This document shows positions 43,046 to 51,661 of a stretch of 64,000 nucleotides of DNA, piece after piece (position 1 is the stretch's first letter; each line of letters opens with the position of its first letter). The DNA is from Minisyncoccota bacterium (GTDB lineage Bacteria; Patescibacteria; Paceibacteria; UBA9973; UBA918). The stretch covers positions 62,001-126,000 of the forward strand of contig JAIPIB010000001.1 of NCBI GenBank assembly GCA_021734905.1, written 5' to 3'. Below the pieces are notes generated by a model that ran no database searches, was not told the DNA's origin, and was given only the letters and a program-made list of their open reading frames with translations. Made by a program: the position numbers and the translations under genes.

Positions 43046-43666
43046 ATGATGAATAAAGATAAGGAAGCAACATACGCTGAAAAAATATACACCGTTAATG
43101 GTGTTACTCAGGAGAATATTTGTACTCATGGTGAAAAAATCCTCCATATAGGTCCGGGCAAGAGGGCTCTCTTAGGGGCAAAAACAATAGATATTCTTAA
43201 TCTTTCTGGTGTTGATATTGTTCATGATTTAGATATCGTGCCGTGGCCATTTAAAGACAATGAATTTGATTTAATATTTGCGCACAGTGTTTTTGAGCAC
43301 TTGGATAAACAAATCGCCGTAATGGAGGAGATGTGGCGGATTCTTAAGCCGAAAGGTCGGATTGTCATTACGGTACCGCATTTCAGGTGTACAGATGCTT
43401 TCACCGATTCAACGCACAGACATTTTTTTACGACACAATCAATGGACTACTACATAAAGACAAAAGCGCTCTCGAATTACCAGTACACGACCAAAAACTT
43501 TTTGGAAAAAGGTTTTTGGTTTGGATGGCCACAGCAGTCAAAAAATCCATTCACGAGACTCTTTAAGTGGTTTATTAAAAGGTACCCACGTTTCTATGAT
43601 TCGCACCTGTCGCTCCTTTTTCCAGTCAAGATAATTATTTGGGAACTTGAAGCAGTAAAAGAATAA
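43046..43666 (+). CDS. Class I SAM-dependent methyltransferase
   Basis: The 206-residue protein has a shortened SAM-binding loop (KILHIGPGKRALLGAK), the acidic strand DIVHDLDIVPWPFKDNEFDLIFAHSVFEHL and RILKPKGRIVITVPHF, the Methyltransf_11 pattern. The target is probably a sugar hydroxyl in the glycan, but this is inferred from location. It precedes a GT4 gene by one base. Confidence 0.8.
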   Translation: MMNKDKEATYAEKIYTVNGVTQENICTHGEKILHIGPGKRALLGAKTIDILNLSGVDIVHDLDIVPWPFKDNEFDLIFAHSVFEHLDKQIAVMEEMWRILKPKGRIVITVPHFRCTDAFTDSTHRHFFTTQSMDYYIKTKALSNYQYTTKNFLEKGFWFGWPQQSKNPFTRLFKWFIKRYPRFYDSHLSLLFPVKIIIWELEAVKE

Positions 43667-43667
43667 T

Positions 43668-44759
43668 ATGCATGTAGGAATCGTATTACATCCATTTGGC
43701 AACTCATCGAAGGGCTTGGAACAGTATGTCTTCGAGAGTACCAAGGCGATACTTGAAAAATCTGTAGGCGATATTACAGTTACTGTTTTTGTAAAGGGTG
43801 ATTCTGATACGAGTTCGTTACCTGCAGGAACTCCTGTAATAAAATTACCAGACTCAATATTTTGGAATTTGTTTTTGATACCGTGGTATAGAAAATGTGA
43901 CACGTTTATTTTTTTTACTGAGTCCGCACCATTTTTTCTTTGGAAGAAAAGCATTATTGTTTTTCTCGATGCTGCGTATTACCATTTTGTTGAATCAACC
44001 TTTTTTTCAAAAATAAAACGAATTTTTCTTGCTTGGTGGAGGAAACATATGATGCTTGCAGCTCAGCATGTTGTGACGATTTCAGAGGCTTCGAAGAAAG
44101 ATCTTTTAGATATCTTTAAAATCCAAGATCAACACGTCTCTGTGATTTATCCAGGATTTAAGTCATTGAAGTATTCGAAGAATACAATTACGCTGGTAAA
44201 TGAAAAAACGTACTTTATGTATGTTGGTCCGATGAAAGAGCGTAAGAATGTTGTGGCTATCGTCGAGGCGTATATTCGTTTCCATGAAATGACTGATTTT
44301 AATCATCAGCTTATTCTTGTTGGAAGAAAATCGAGTGGAACATATGCCGATAAAGTGAATAAACTTGTCGAAAAAAGTATATACAGAGATTCAATTATCT
44401 TTAAAACATCTGTGAATGATGAAGAGTTACAAGAAATGTACACTCAAGCTGCTGCACTTGTGTACCCGAGTTTGTTAGAAGGTTTTGGTCTACCAATACT
44501 TGAGGCACTAAGCTGTGGGTGCATGGTTATTACCTCAAACACAACGAGCACGAAGGAAGTCGTAGGGAAAGCAGGATTTTTGGTTAATCCACACGAAGTC
44601 TATGAAATTGCTGATGCTATGGCGCATGTGGCTAATTATGATTATGATGAAGAAGAGTTTAAGGTAGCTGCAAGAGAACAATGTGATAAATTTAGTTGGG
44701 AGAAGTCGGGAGTTGAATGGTGTAAAATACTTCGGGAAAAATGCCCGACGACTAAATAA
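43668..44759 (+). CDS. GT4-family glycosyltransferase
   Basis: The 363-residue enzyme begins MHVGIVLHPFGNSSKGLEQYVFE. The acceptor domain has ISEASKKDLLDIF, and the donor domain has YFMYVGPMKERKNVVAIVEAY, LILVGRKSSGTYAD and YPSLLEGFGLPILEALSCGCMVITSN with a clear E-x7-E (EGFGLPILEA). That form resembles mannosyltransferases of the WbaZ/MtfB group. It is coupled to the methyltransferase upstream and lies just before the GDP-mannose dehydratase set. Confidence 0.86.
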   Translation: MHVGIVLHPFGNSSKGLEQYVFESTKAILEKSVGDITVTVFVKGDSDTSSLPAGTPVIKLPDSIFWNLFLIPWYRKCDTFIFFTESAPFFLWKKSIIVFLDAAYYHFVESTFFSKIKRIFLAWWRKHMMLAAQHVVTISEASKKDLLDIFKIQDQHVSVIYPGFKSLKYSKNTITLVNEKTYFMYVGPMKERKNVVAIVEAYIRFHEMTDFNHQLILVGRKSSGTYADKVNKLVEKSIYRDSIIFKTSVNDEELQEMYTQAAALVYPSLLEGFGLPILEALSCGCMVITSNTTSTKEVVGKAGFLVNPHEVYEIADAMAHVANYDYDEEEFKVAAREQCDKFSWEKSGVEWCKILREKCPTTK

Positions 44760-44779
44760 TCCTCAAACATCACTATAGT

Positions 44780-45814
44780 ATGAAAAAGAAGAAAGTATTT
44801 GTTACAGGAATCACTGGTCAAGACGGATCGTATTTAACGCCGATCTTACTTGATGCTGGATATGAGGTTCATGCACTCGTACGTCTTCGTGGTGGAGATC
44901 GACCAGTCATTATTGATGACCTTGCGCGAGAAAAAAAAGTCATTTTTCATACAGGTTCACTTACGGACCTTTCTTCTTTAAGTACGATTTTGGAGGGGGT
45001 GAGACCAGATGAAGTTTATAATCTTGCGGCACAATCCCACGTAGTGTCTTCATTCAAAAGTCCCGTTGAAACATGGGACGTAAATTATTATGGTCTTGGA
45101 CGCTTGGTCAATGAAGCACTTCGAGTAAATCCTGATGTGCGTATTTACCAAGCGTCGACAAGTGAAATGTTTGGTAATTCTCCAGCACCACAAAGTGAGA
45201 ATACCCCGTTTGATCCTCAGAGTCCGTATGCAATGTCAAAAGCGATGGCACACACTGATTTTATTATGCACAAGAGAGCTTCAATGGGCGCGTTTGCCGT
45301 ATCAGGCATTCTCTTTAATCATGAGTCACCAAGACGGGGAAGGGATTTTGTCACACGAAAAATTACGTTTTCTCTAGCTAAGATCGCATTTGGTTTACAA
45401 GAGTGTCTTGAGCTTGGGAACCTTAATGCAGTACGTGATTGGGGACATGCTGAAGACTATGTCCGCGCGATGTTTATGATGCTCCAGCAAGACACTCCAG
45501 AAGATTATGTCATAGCGAGTGGCGAGTCACATTCAGTGCGAGATTTTGTTGAGATTGCCGCACAGTATTTTGGCATCAATATTGCATGGGAAGGAGAAGG
45601 AAAAGCTGAAATAGGTCGTAACAAAATGACGGGAAAGATAGTTGTAAAAGTGAACCCAGAGTTTTATCGACCACGGGAAGTCAACTTCATTCAGGGGGAT
45701 GCGACAAAGGCACACACAAAACTCGGATGGAAACCAAGGTATAGCTTTAGTGATATTGTCACTGAAATGGTGAAGTCTGATCAGGAATTAGTCCGTAGAG
45801 AATATAAATTATAA
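44780..45814 (+). CDS. gmd: GDP-mannose 4,6-dehydratase-like enzyme, paralogue 1
   Basis: The 344-residue short-chain dehydrogenase has VFVTGITGQDGSYLTPILL, NLAAQSHVVSSFKSP, YQASTSEMFGNSPAPQSE, SPYAMSKAMAH (Y-x3-K), GILFNHESPRRGRDFVTRKI and ALRDWG-like NAVRDWGHAEDYVRAM. These are the GMD signatures, so the product would be GDP-4-keto-6-deoxymannose, the precursor of fucose, rhamnose or perosamine. Differences from true Gmd near the first turn (LRGGDRPVIIDDLA) suggest a changed nucleotide or sugar preference. Two related genes follow at 47018 and 48457. Confidence 0.85.
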   Translation: MKKKKVFVTGITGQDGSYLTPILLDAGYEVHALVRLRGGDRPVIIDDLAREKKVIFHTGSLTDLSSLSTILEGVRPDEVYNLAAQSHVVSSFKSPVETWDVNYYGLGRLVNEALRVNPDVRIYQASTSEMFGNSPAPQSENTPFDPQSPYAMSKAMAHTDFIMHKRASMGAFAVSGILFNHESPRRGRDFVTRKITFSLAKIAFGLQECLELGNLNAVRDWGHAEDYVRAMFMMLQQDTPEDYVIASGESHSVRDFVEIAAQYFGINIAWEGEGKAEIGRNKMTGKIVVKVNPEFYRPREVNFIQGDATKAHTKLGWKPRYSFSDIVTEMVKSDQELVRREYKL

Positions 45815-45818
45815 TCGT

Positions 45819-46973
45819 ATGATTAAAAGTACCTATCTAAGAACCGCTATCCTTTTTTTGTTATCATTATTCTTTTCACTTTTCAGAGGAAAAGCTACTC
45901 GTGTGGCACCGAATATGACGCGTGTCGGAGTAATATATCTTACAGGTAATGTTGGGGATATGATCTTTTGTACACCCATATTTCGAGCACTTAAGGAAGC
46001 AAAACCAGAAAGTGAAATGTATGTTATTGGTAGGAAGCGAAATGCAGATACACTTCGTTATAGTCCTCATGTGAAGGAATATATTGAATGCCCAAACTCG
46101 CCATACGCACTTTGGAAGATTCTGAGAGGACTCAAATTACAGTATGCCTTTATACTCAATCCTTCAACGCTTGAACTTGCTCTTTTTTATCTTGCGAACG
46201 TCCAAGCGATTGCGACATTTTCTGCGCCAATTGCGTCTGCAGAAACACGAACGTATAGAATCTTAAAGAAACTTTGTATACAAATTCCATTTGCAGCTGG
46301 TGAGAATTTTGCAACTGAGAATCTTAAGTTAATTGCTCCCCTCGGTATTGTGTCTACTGATACGAGGAAGCATCTCTACTATTCAGAAGAAGCTCGTATT
46401 GGTATCCAGAATTTTCTTAAAGAACAAAATGTTGTTCTGGGGGTCAACATGGTCATTGCCCTCGCTCCTGGGGCAGGTACAAAAATAAAACAATGGCCGG
46501 CAGATAGATTTGCAAAGCTTGCAGACCACTTGTATGAAAAATATCATACCCCTATTTTTATCGTAGGAGGCCCTGGCGATAAAAAAGAATTTGAAGCGAT
46601 GTCACAGGCACTAAATACTGAGACAAAGGTAGTATCATGTCTGCATCACACAATTGATGAACTAAAGGCATTTATGGCACAAATAGATATTGTTATTGCA
46701 AATGATAGCGCACCAATCTATGTTGCTGAAGCTTTCGATAAAGCTACCGTAACGATTGTTGGGCCAACAGATGAAAATGAACATCCACCAAAAGGTGTGT
46801 TCGACAGAGTGGTAAAAAGCAAGGACAGAGGAGTTCCTGCTCTTGCTGCCAGTATTGCCAATGAGCAATCAAACAACAGTGAGGACGCACGAAGTCAAAT
46901 AGAAAAAGTGACTGTTCTAGAAGTGGTTGATACTGCTGATGAACTCATTGCTACCCTTGAAAAAGGCAGATAA
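45819..46973 (+). CDS. GT9-family (heptosyltransferase-like) glycosyltransferase
   Basis: The 384-residue protein has a membrane-like N-terminal segment (LRTAILFLLSLFFSLF), then VGVIYLTGNVGDMIFCTPIFRAL, the GT9 opening with a GD loop. The donor domain shows IALAPGAGTKIKQWPADRFAKLADHL, IFIVGGPGDKKEFEAM, and IVIANDSAPIYVAEAF, the usual N-D-S-G-P-like motif (here NDSAP). GT9 enzymes transfer heptose or related sugars from an ADP or GDP donor. A GT9 next to Gmd and a nucleotidyltransferase at 58561 may mean a heptose-like sugar is used. Confidence 0.85.
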   Translation: MIKSTYLRTAILFLLSLFFSLFRGKATRVAPNMTRVGVIYLTGNVGDMIFCTPIFRALKEAKPESEMYVIGRKRNADTLRYSPHVKEYIECPNSPYALWKILRGLKLQYAFILNPSTLELALFYLANVQAIATFSAPIASAETRTYRILKKLCIQIPFAAGENFATENLKLIAPLGIVSTDTRKHLYYSEEARIGIQNFLKEQNVVLGVNMVIALAPGAGTKIKQWPADRFAKLADHLYEKYHTPIFIVGGPGDKKEFEAMSQALNTETKVVSCLHHTIDELKAFMAQIDIVIANDSAPIYVAEAFDKATVTIVGPTDENEHPPKGVFDRVVKSKDRGVPALAASIANEQSNNSEDARSQIEKVTVLEVVDTADELIATLEKGR

Positions 46974-47017
46974 ACAGTGAATTTTAAATTTAGTAGTCAT
47001 ATGATATATTTACATCG

Positions 47018-48055
47018 ATGAAAAAAGCTCTCATTACAGGGATTACAGGACAAGACGGGTCGTACCTTGCTGAATTTTTGCTACAAAAAGGCTATGAAGT
47101 TCATGGTTTAATGCGTCGTTCAAGTACGGAGCCACTGATTCGCATTCAGGATATTGTTTTTGATGGAAAGGTTACTCTTCATATGGGTGATTTACGTGAT
47201 CCTGCCTGCATCCAGCGTGTAATAGAACTTGTATCTCCAGATGAGATCTATAATTTTGCAGCACAGTCAGACGTCGGGATTTCGTTTAAGTGTCCAGAGG
47301 AAGCTTATTCCATTAACTTTGAAGGCGTACGAGATTTGGTTGAGGCAGCTTGGAAACACAATAAGGATGTTCGTTTTTACCAAGCGTCGACAAGTGAGAT
47401 GTTTGGCTCAACGAATCCTCCTCAGAATGAAAAGGCGCCATTTCAACCAGTAAGTCCATATGCAGAAGCAAAACTCAAAGCCCATCAAGATGTTGTCCTT
47501 GAGTATCGGAAAAAATATGGAATGCACATTTCTTCAGGTATTCTTTTTAATCATGAGTCACCACGTAGAGGTAAACATTTTGTGACTCGAAAAATCACTC
47601 ACTCACTCGCTAAAGTAAAGCTTGGACTTCAGACACATGTGACTCTCGGTAACCTTGAAGCTAAGCGAGACTGGGGATATGCAGGAGATTATGTAGAGGC
47701 TATGTGGCTCATGCTTCAGGCTGAGACAGCTGATGATTATGTTATAGCAACGGGTGAGTCACGGTCTGTCCGTGATTTTGTCGAGGCTGCAGCTGATTCA
47801 TTGGGTATGAAAATTACTTGGGAAGGAGAGGGTGTTGATGAGGTTGGTAAAGATGAACATGGGGATGTTGTGGTTAAAATCTCTAAGAATTTTTACCGCC
47901 CGGCCGAAGTTGATTATCTCCTCGGAGATGCCACAAAAGCAAAAGAGAAACTTGGTTGGACTCCAAAAACCACGTTCCAAGAACTCGTACACATGATGGT
48001 TGCTTCAGACTTGAAGGATGCAAAATATGAGCAAATGAAAAAGAGTATTGAGTAA
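47018..48055 (+). CDS. gmd: GDP-mannose 4,6-dehydratase, paralogue 2
   Basis: The 345-residue enzyme has ALITGITGQDGSYLAEFLL, MRRSSTEPLIRIQDIVFDG, LRDPACIQRVIE, NFAAQSDVGISFKCP, YQASTSEMFGSTNPPQNE, SPYAEAKLKAH, GILFNHESPRRGKHFVTRKI and AKRDWGYAGDYVEAMW. It is the closest of the three to classical Gmd (the MRRSS loop is present). TATATT lies 7 nt before the ATG, so it may start its own leaderless transcript. Confidence 0.88.
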   Translation: MKKALITGITGQDGSYLAEFLLQKGYEVHGLMRRSSTEPLIRIQDIVFDGKVTLHMGDLRDPACIQRVIELVSPDEIYNFAAQSDVGISFKCPEEAYSINFEGVRDLVEAAWKHNKDVRFYQASTSEMFGSTNPPQNEKAPFQPVSPYAEAKLKAHQDVVLEYRKKYGMHISSGILFNHESPRRGKHFVTRKITHSLAKVKLGLQTHVTLGNLEAKRDWGYAGDYVEAMWLMLQAETADDYVIATGESRSVRDFVEAAADSLGMKITWEGEGVDEVGKDEHGDVVVKISKNFYRPAEVDYLLGDATKAKEKLGWTPKTTFQELVHMMVASDLKDAKYEQMKKSIE

Positions 48056-48083
48056 ATTATTGATAATGCACCTTTAAGTATCT

Positions 48084-48473
48084 ATGAGTATACACATTCC
48101 TGTTTCAGCTGCAGAACTTATTGATAAAATCACAATTCTAGAAATCAAATGTTCGGAATTCACTGACAGTAATAAGCTTGCTAATGTTAAGGATGAACTT
48201 GATGCTCTAACCGAGGTAGTGAAGAGTAGTGTTAATGATTCGCTCGAACTCGAAAAGTTACACACAGAACTTCGGCTCATTAACAAGAAGATTTGGGATT
48301 CTGAGAATGACGTACGACAATTTTGGAATGATGATGAAAAATTTAATGCTGGAGCAAAACAGTCTCATTATTATAATGATGAGCGAGCGCGAGTAAAAAA
48401 AGAAATAAACCAACTACTTGGTTCAAGTATTATAGAAGAAAAATCGCACCCAGCGTATGAGCACAAGGTCTAA
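48084..48473 (+). CDS. DUF6165-like protein
   Basis: The 129-residue protein begins IHIPVSAAELIDKITILEIKCSEFTDSNKLANVKDEL, the DUF6165 pattern (I.VS..EL.DKITIL.IK). The rest is helical and acidic, probably a coiled coil, and it ends with DDEKFNAGAKQSHYYNDERARVKKEIN. Function is unknown; the family occurs in surface-glycan loci next to sugar-nucleotide genes. It overlaps the third gmd-like gene by 17 bases. Confidence 0.78.
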   Translation: MSIHIPVSAAELIDKITILEIKCSEFTDSNKLANVKDELDALTEVVKSSVNDSLELEKLHTELRLINKKIWDSENDVRQFWNDDEKFNAGAKQSHYYNDERARVKKEINQLLGSSIIEEKSHPAYEHKV

Positions 48474-49464
48474 ACGAGCCTTCATAACGGGAGTATATGG
48501 ACAGGATGGATCGTATCTTGCTGAGGTTCTTCTTGATAGTGGATATGAGGTTCTTGGACTTGTGTCTCCTTCAGATAAAAAGAATCAAGATGCAAAACTT
48601 TTTCAAGAGAAAAAAGAATTCTCTCTTTTTGTTGCTAATTTAGAAGATGCGGGACGTATCGTGGAAAAACTTGAAGAATTTCGACCACATGAAATATATA
48701 ATCTTGCTGCAGTCTCTGATTTAAAAACAGCAAAAGAACGACCAGAGTATACCTACGATATAAATTATACTGCATTCAAAAACCTTGTTACACATGCGAC
48801 TGACATTGATTCTTCTGTGAAGATCTTTCAGGCACTCTCATCAAGAATTCTTGTTCCCAATACACAAGGCGTCATCGAGGAGACTTCACAATTTTCTGAA
48901 CCGAGTAATGCGTATGACAAAGCAAAAAGAGATTCGTATACGTTTGTCCGTGACTACAGAGACCGTGGTTTTTTTGTAGCATCAGGCTTTCTCTGTAATC
49001 ATGAATCACCACGGAGGGGTCCTCGTTTCGTGACAGGGAAGATCGCACGAGGAGTCATTGATATTGAAAACGGAGCTATTGAAAAAATATATGTCGGGAA
49101 TGTTAACGCCCTAAGGGACTGGAGTCACGCAAAAGATGTCGTGAGGGCGATGTATGCCGTCCTTCAAGTTCCTGTGTCAGACGATTATGTTATTGGGTCA
49201 GGTGAACTTCATTCGGTAAGAGATTTTATTAGTGAGGCTTTTAATGCTATAAAAATGCCCCTTACGTGGGCAGGTGAAGGTATAGATACGTATGCAGTCG
49301 ATTTGAGCGGTACCGTTCGTGTAGCTGTTGATCCAGAATTCTTTCAAGTCGATGATAACCCAGTAGTCTCAAATACAAAAAAGTTAAAGACAGACACAGG
49401 ATGGTCACCAAAAATCTCTTTTTCAGAACTTATCTCGGAGATGGTAGAGGCTGAGCGCTTGTGA
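48457..49464 (+). CDS. Diverged GDP-mannose 4,6-dehydratase-like enzyme, paralogue 3
   Basis: The 335-residue protein keeps FITGVYGQDGSYLAEVLLDSGYEV, NLAAVSDLKTAKERP, SNAYDKAKRDSYTFV (Y-x3-K), GFLCNHESPRRGPRFVTGKI and NALRDWSHAKDVVRAM. The usual STSEMFG is replaced by LSSRILV, so the glutamate that acts in dehydration is missing. It may be an epimerase or reductase acting on the product of the other two, which would make a three-step pathway. It ends 1 base before the convergent methyltransferase. Confidence 0.8.
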   Translation: MSTRSKRAFITGVYGQDGSYLAEVLLDSGYEVLGLVSPSDKKNQDAKLFQEKKEFSLFVANLEDAGRIVEKLEEFRPHEIYNLAAVSDLKTAKERPEYTYDINYTAFKNLVTHATDIDSSVKIFQALSSRILVPNTQGVIEETSQFSEPSNAYDKAKRDSYTFVRDYRDRGFFVASGFLCNHESPRRGPRFVTGKIARGVIDIENGAIEKIYVGNVNALRDWSHAKDVVRAMYAVLQVPVSDDYVIGSGELHSVRDFISEAFNAIKMPLTWAGEGIDTYAVDLSGTVRVAVDPEFFQVDDNPVVSNTKKLKTDTGWSPKISFSELISEMVEAERL

Positions 49465-49465
49465 T

Positions 49466-50740
49466 TTATTTCTGAAAAGTAATTATCTCAAACTTTGGGC
49501 AGGGGACAATGAAGGCTCCTCCTTTCTCGAGGTACTCCTTTTCACGTGTTGTAAACTCATTTATGAAGTGCCAAGGTAAAACGAGCATGTAATCAGGTTT
49601 CTTATTTCGAGCTTCTTCCTCAGAGAATATTGGTATGTTAGATCCTGCTGTTTTCTTTCCATATTTTATTGATGATCGCTCGGCGATTCCATCAATATGG
49701 TTGTCATTGAGGCCGTACCACTGAAGAAGAGTGTTTCCTTTTGTTGAAGCACCATAACCCATGATTTTCTTTCCATCAAGCTTTGCCTGTTCAATAAAAT
49801 CCATAGTCTGCTTCTTGAGCTCTTGTATCTGGGAGAAAAAGTCTGTATACGTCCGTGGATCTTTGAGGTTCATTTTTTCTTCGAGAGCGAGAATCCCATC
49901 GATACGCATTTGCGCAACGTCCCTGTATGGAGCTGTGGCGAAAAGCGATGCAGTTGCATCTTTTTTACGAATGTAGATTCTAAAACTACCACCGTTGATG
50001 TCGTTTAACTGACAGTCGACTACTCTAAGATCATGCTGGTCAAGGAGGTATATAAGAGACTCAAGGCTGTAATACTCAAGATGTTCATGGCAGATATTAT
50101 CAAAGGCGAGTTGCTTGAGCATGAGAGGAAGGTAACTCATCTGGATAATCCAGAGTCCTTCATCATCAAGTGAGTCGTATATATCAGAGACAAAGGCATG
50201 TGGTTCCTCGAGATCATAAAACATCGCGATGGACGTAATTATTTTTGCTTTCTGTAACCCTGTCTCTTTATATTTGTCTGCCGTGAAGTAGTCAACAATA
50301 ACTTCGTCTGCATGTTTTTTTGATTCTTCCTCAAGGAAGGTATTAAGTGCTGGGTCGAAGCCAACTCTTTTTATTGAAGGGTCGACATTTGCTAGTAGCG
50401 TCCCATCGTTACACCCAATATCAAGCCACACATCATCTGAAGTAGGGTGTATCATTTTTGTTGCGCTCTCGGCTATTTCTTTGAGTTCCTGTCGCATTGT
50501 CGCATTGGTGCCAGAGCGATACCAATACTCTCGGTACATTGCATCAAAGTCAGCAGTATGGGCGAGCTGGACGAGTCCAGATTTTGGAGCAAGCATCATT
50601 TTAAGTTCAACAGGTTCAAGACGTGGCTCAATATCAGGGTCAATGAAGTCTGAAATGTGGAGTTCTCCCAAGGTGAAAAGCTCAATGAGTGGCTCTCCAG
50701 ATATTCGGCATACGGCACGATCCTCCTTGTTTTTTAGCAT
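49466..50740 (-). CDS. NDP-hexose C-methyltransferase-like protein
   Basis: The 424-residue protein has the three-part layout of sugar C-methyltransferases: an N-terminal Methyltransf_13 region (CRISGEPLIELFTLGELHISDF), a SAM domain (DVWLDIGCNDGTLLANV, and ICHEHLEYYSLESL with the expected H-E-H), and a Methyltransf_14 domain (KIMGYGASTKGNTLLQWYGL). Most of the zinc-binding cysteines of this family are gone: the first pair reads C-R-I-S, and the second reads APKSGLVQL instead of C-x-x-C. TATAAT stands 6 nt before the ATG, so the message is probably leaderless. Confidence 0.84.
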   Translation of the reverse strand: MLKNKEDRAVCRISGEPLIELFTLGELHISDFIDPDIEPRLEPVELKMMLAPKSGLVQLAHTADFDAMYREYWYRSGTNATMRQELKEIAESATKMIHPTSDDVWLDIGCNDGTLLANVDPSIKRVGFDPALNTFLEEESKKHADEVIVDYFTADKYKETGLQKAKIITSIAMFYDLEEPHAFVSDIYDSLDDEGLWIIQMSYLPLMLKQLAFDNICHEHLEYYSLESLIYLLDQHDLRVVDCQLNDINGGSFRIYIRKKDATASLFATAPYRDVAQMRIDGILALEEKMNLKDPRTYTDFFSQIQELKKQTMDFIEQAKLDGKKIMGYGASTKGNTLLQWYGLNDNHIDGIAERSSIKYGKKTAGSNIPIFSEEEARNKKPDYMLVLPWHFINEFTTREKEYLEKGGAFIVPCPKFEIITFQK

Positions 50741-50746
50741 GGTGAG

Positions 50747-50775
50747 ATTATAACGTGTGACTCATGTACGTACAA
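50747..50775 (-). promoter_or_regulatory. Leaderless sigma70-type promoter
   Basis: On the minus strand, TTGTAC (50775-50770), a 17-bp spacer and TATAAT (50752-50747). Six bases then separate it from the ATG of the C-methyltransferase. It is the clearest leaderless promoter in the window. Confidence 0.8.
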
Positions 50776-50840
50776 GCACCTGCTGAAGGGGTATGATACA
50801 CTTCTACCATATATGGTTGTGGTGGGATCTGACTTTAGAT

Positions 50841-51590
50841 ATGTTCAAATTCATTAAAGAAAGATTATATTTTTTGAAACGGTGGTATCGACTCGTTTTT
50901 ACCTATCCACAAGCAAAAATTTTGGTTGAGGAATCTCTTAATTATGATGAATACTGGAAAGAGAAGCGGGGTAATATCGATGGTACGCAAGCGCGCGCGA
51001 TTTCAGCGAATGAAAAGATGCGAGCGGATTATGTTGCTCGAATCATTGGAAATACTGACTCTGTAGTGATTGGAGACATTGCTTCTGGCCCGGGAGTCAT
51101 CTACAACTACCTTAAGGGCAAAATACAGTTGCGGGGATACATCGGTTATGAATATTCTGAATATGCACTCAATGTTGCAAGATCTTTAGGTATGACGGGA
51201 GTGCAGTTCGATATAAATTCAGAGCGGGATCTCTCAGAAGTCCAAGAAGCAGATTATTTTCTTATGCTCGAAATTCTTGAGCATATCCCACATTCGGAGA
51301 AAGTTTTAGCATCTATGTATAACAAAGCGAGAAAAGGAGTATTTTTTTCATTCCCGAATTCTGGAAACTTCTTATATCGACTTAGGGTGCTCTTCGGTAG
51401 GATGCCAGCACAGTGGATTAAATTTCCTAATGAACATTTGCGTTTCTGGACATATACGGACTTGCAGTGGTGGCTCAAAGCTCTTGGATATAAAGACTAT
51501 GAAATTTATGCGTACCGCGGTGCTCCAGTTTTAGAGAAAATCTGGCCAGCACTCTTCGCGGGTAGTTTTGTGGTTTATCTTAAAAAATGA
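50841..51590 (+). CDS. Class I SAM-dependent methyltransferase
   Basis: The product of about 249 residues has a short hydrophobic N-terminus (MFKFIKERLYFLKRWYRL), the SAM loop VIGDIASGPGVIYNYL (with VIG.IASGPG in place of the usual DxGxGxG), YEYSEYALNVARSLG, FLMLEILEHIPHSEKVL and GVFFSFPNSGNFLYRLR. The ATG at 50841 is preferred over 50793, which adds a tryptophan-rich, unlikely extension. The target is unknown. It is divergent from the C-methyltransferase. Confidence 0.75.
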   Translation: MFKFIKERLYFLKRWYRLVFTYPQAKILVEESLNYDEYWKEKRGNIDGTQARAISANEKMRADYVARIIGNTDSVVIGDIASGPGVIYNYLKGKIQLRGYIGYEYSEYALNVARSLGMTGVQFDINSERDLSEVQEADYFLMLEILEHIPHSEKVLASMYNKARKGVFFSFPNSGNFLYRLRVLFGRMPAQWIKFPNEHLRFWTYTDLQWWLKALGYKDYEIYAYRGAPVLEKIWPALFAGSFVVYLKK

Positions 51591-51661
51591 CTATAACTTG
51601 AAGATAGCAACCTTTTATGTGTAATTTTAGTACTATTGGTTAGTTGTATCAGCAAAATAAT

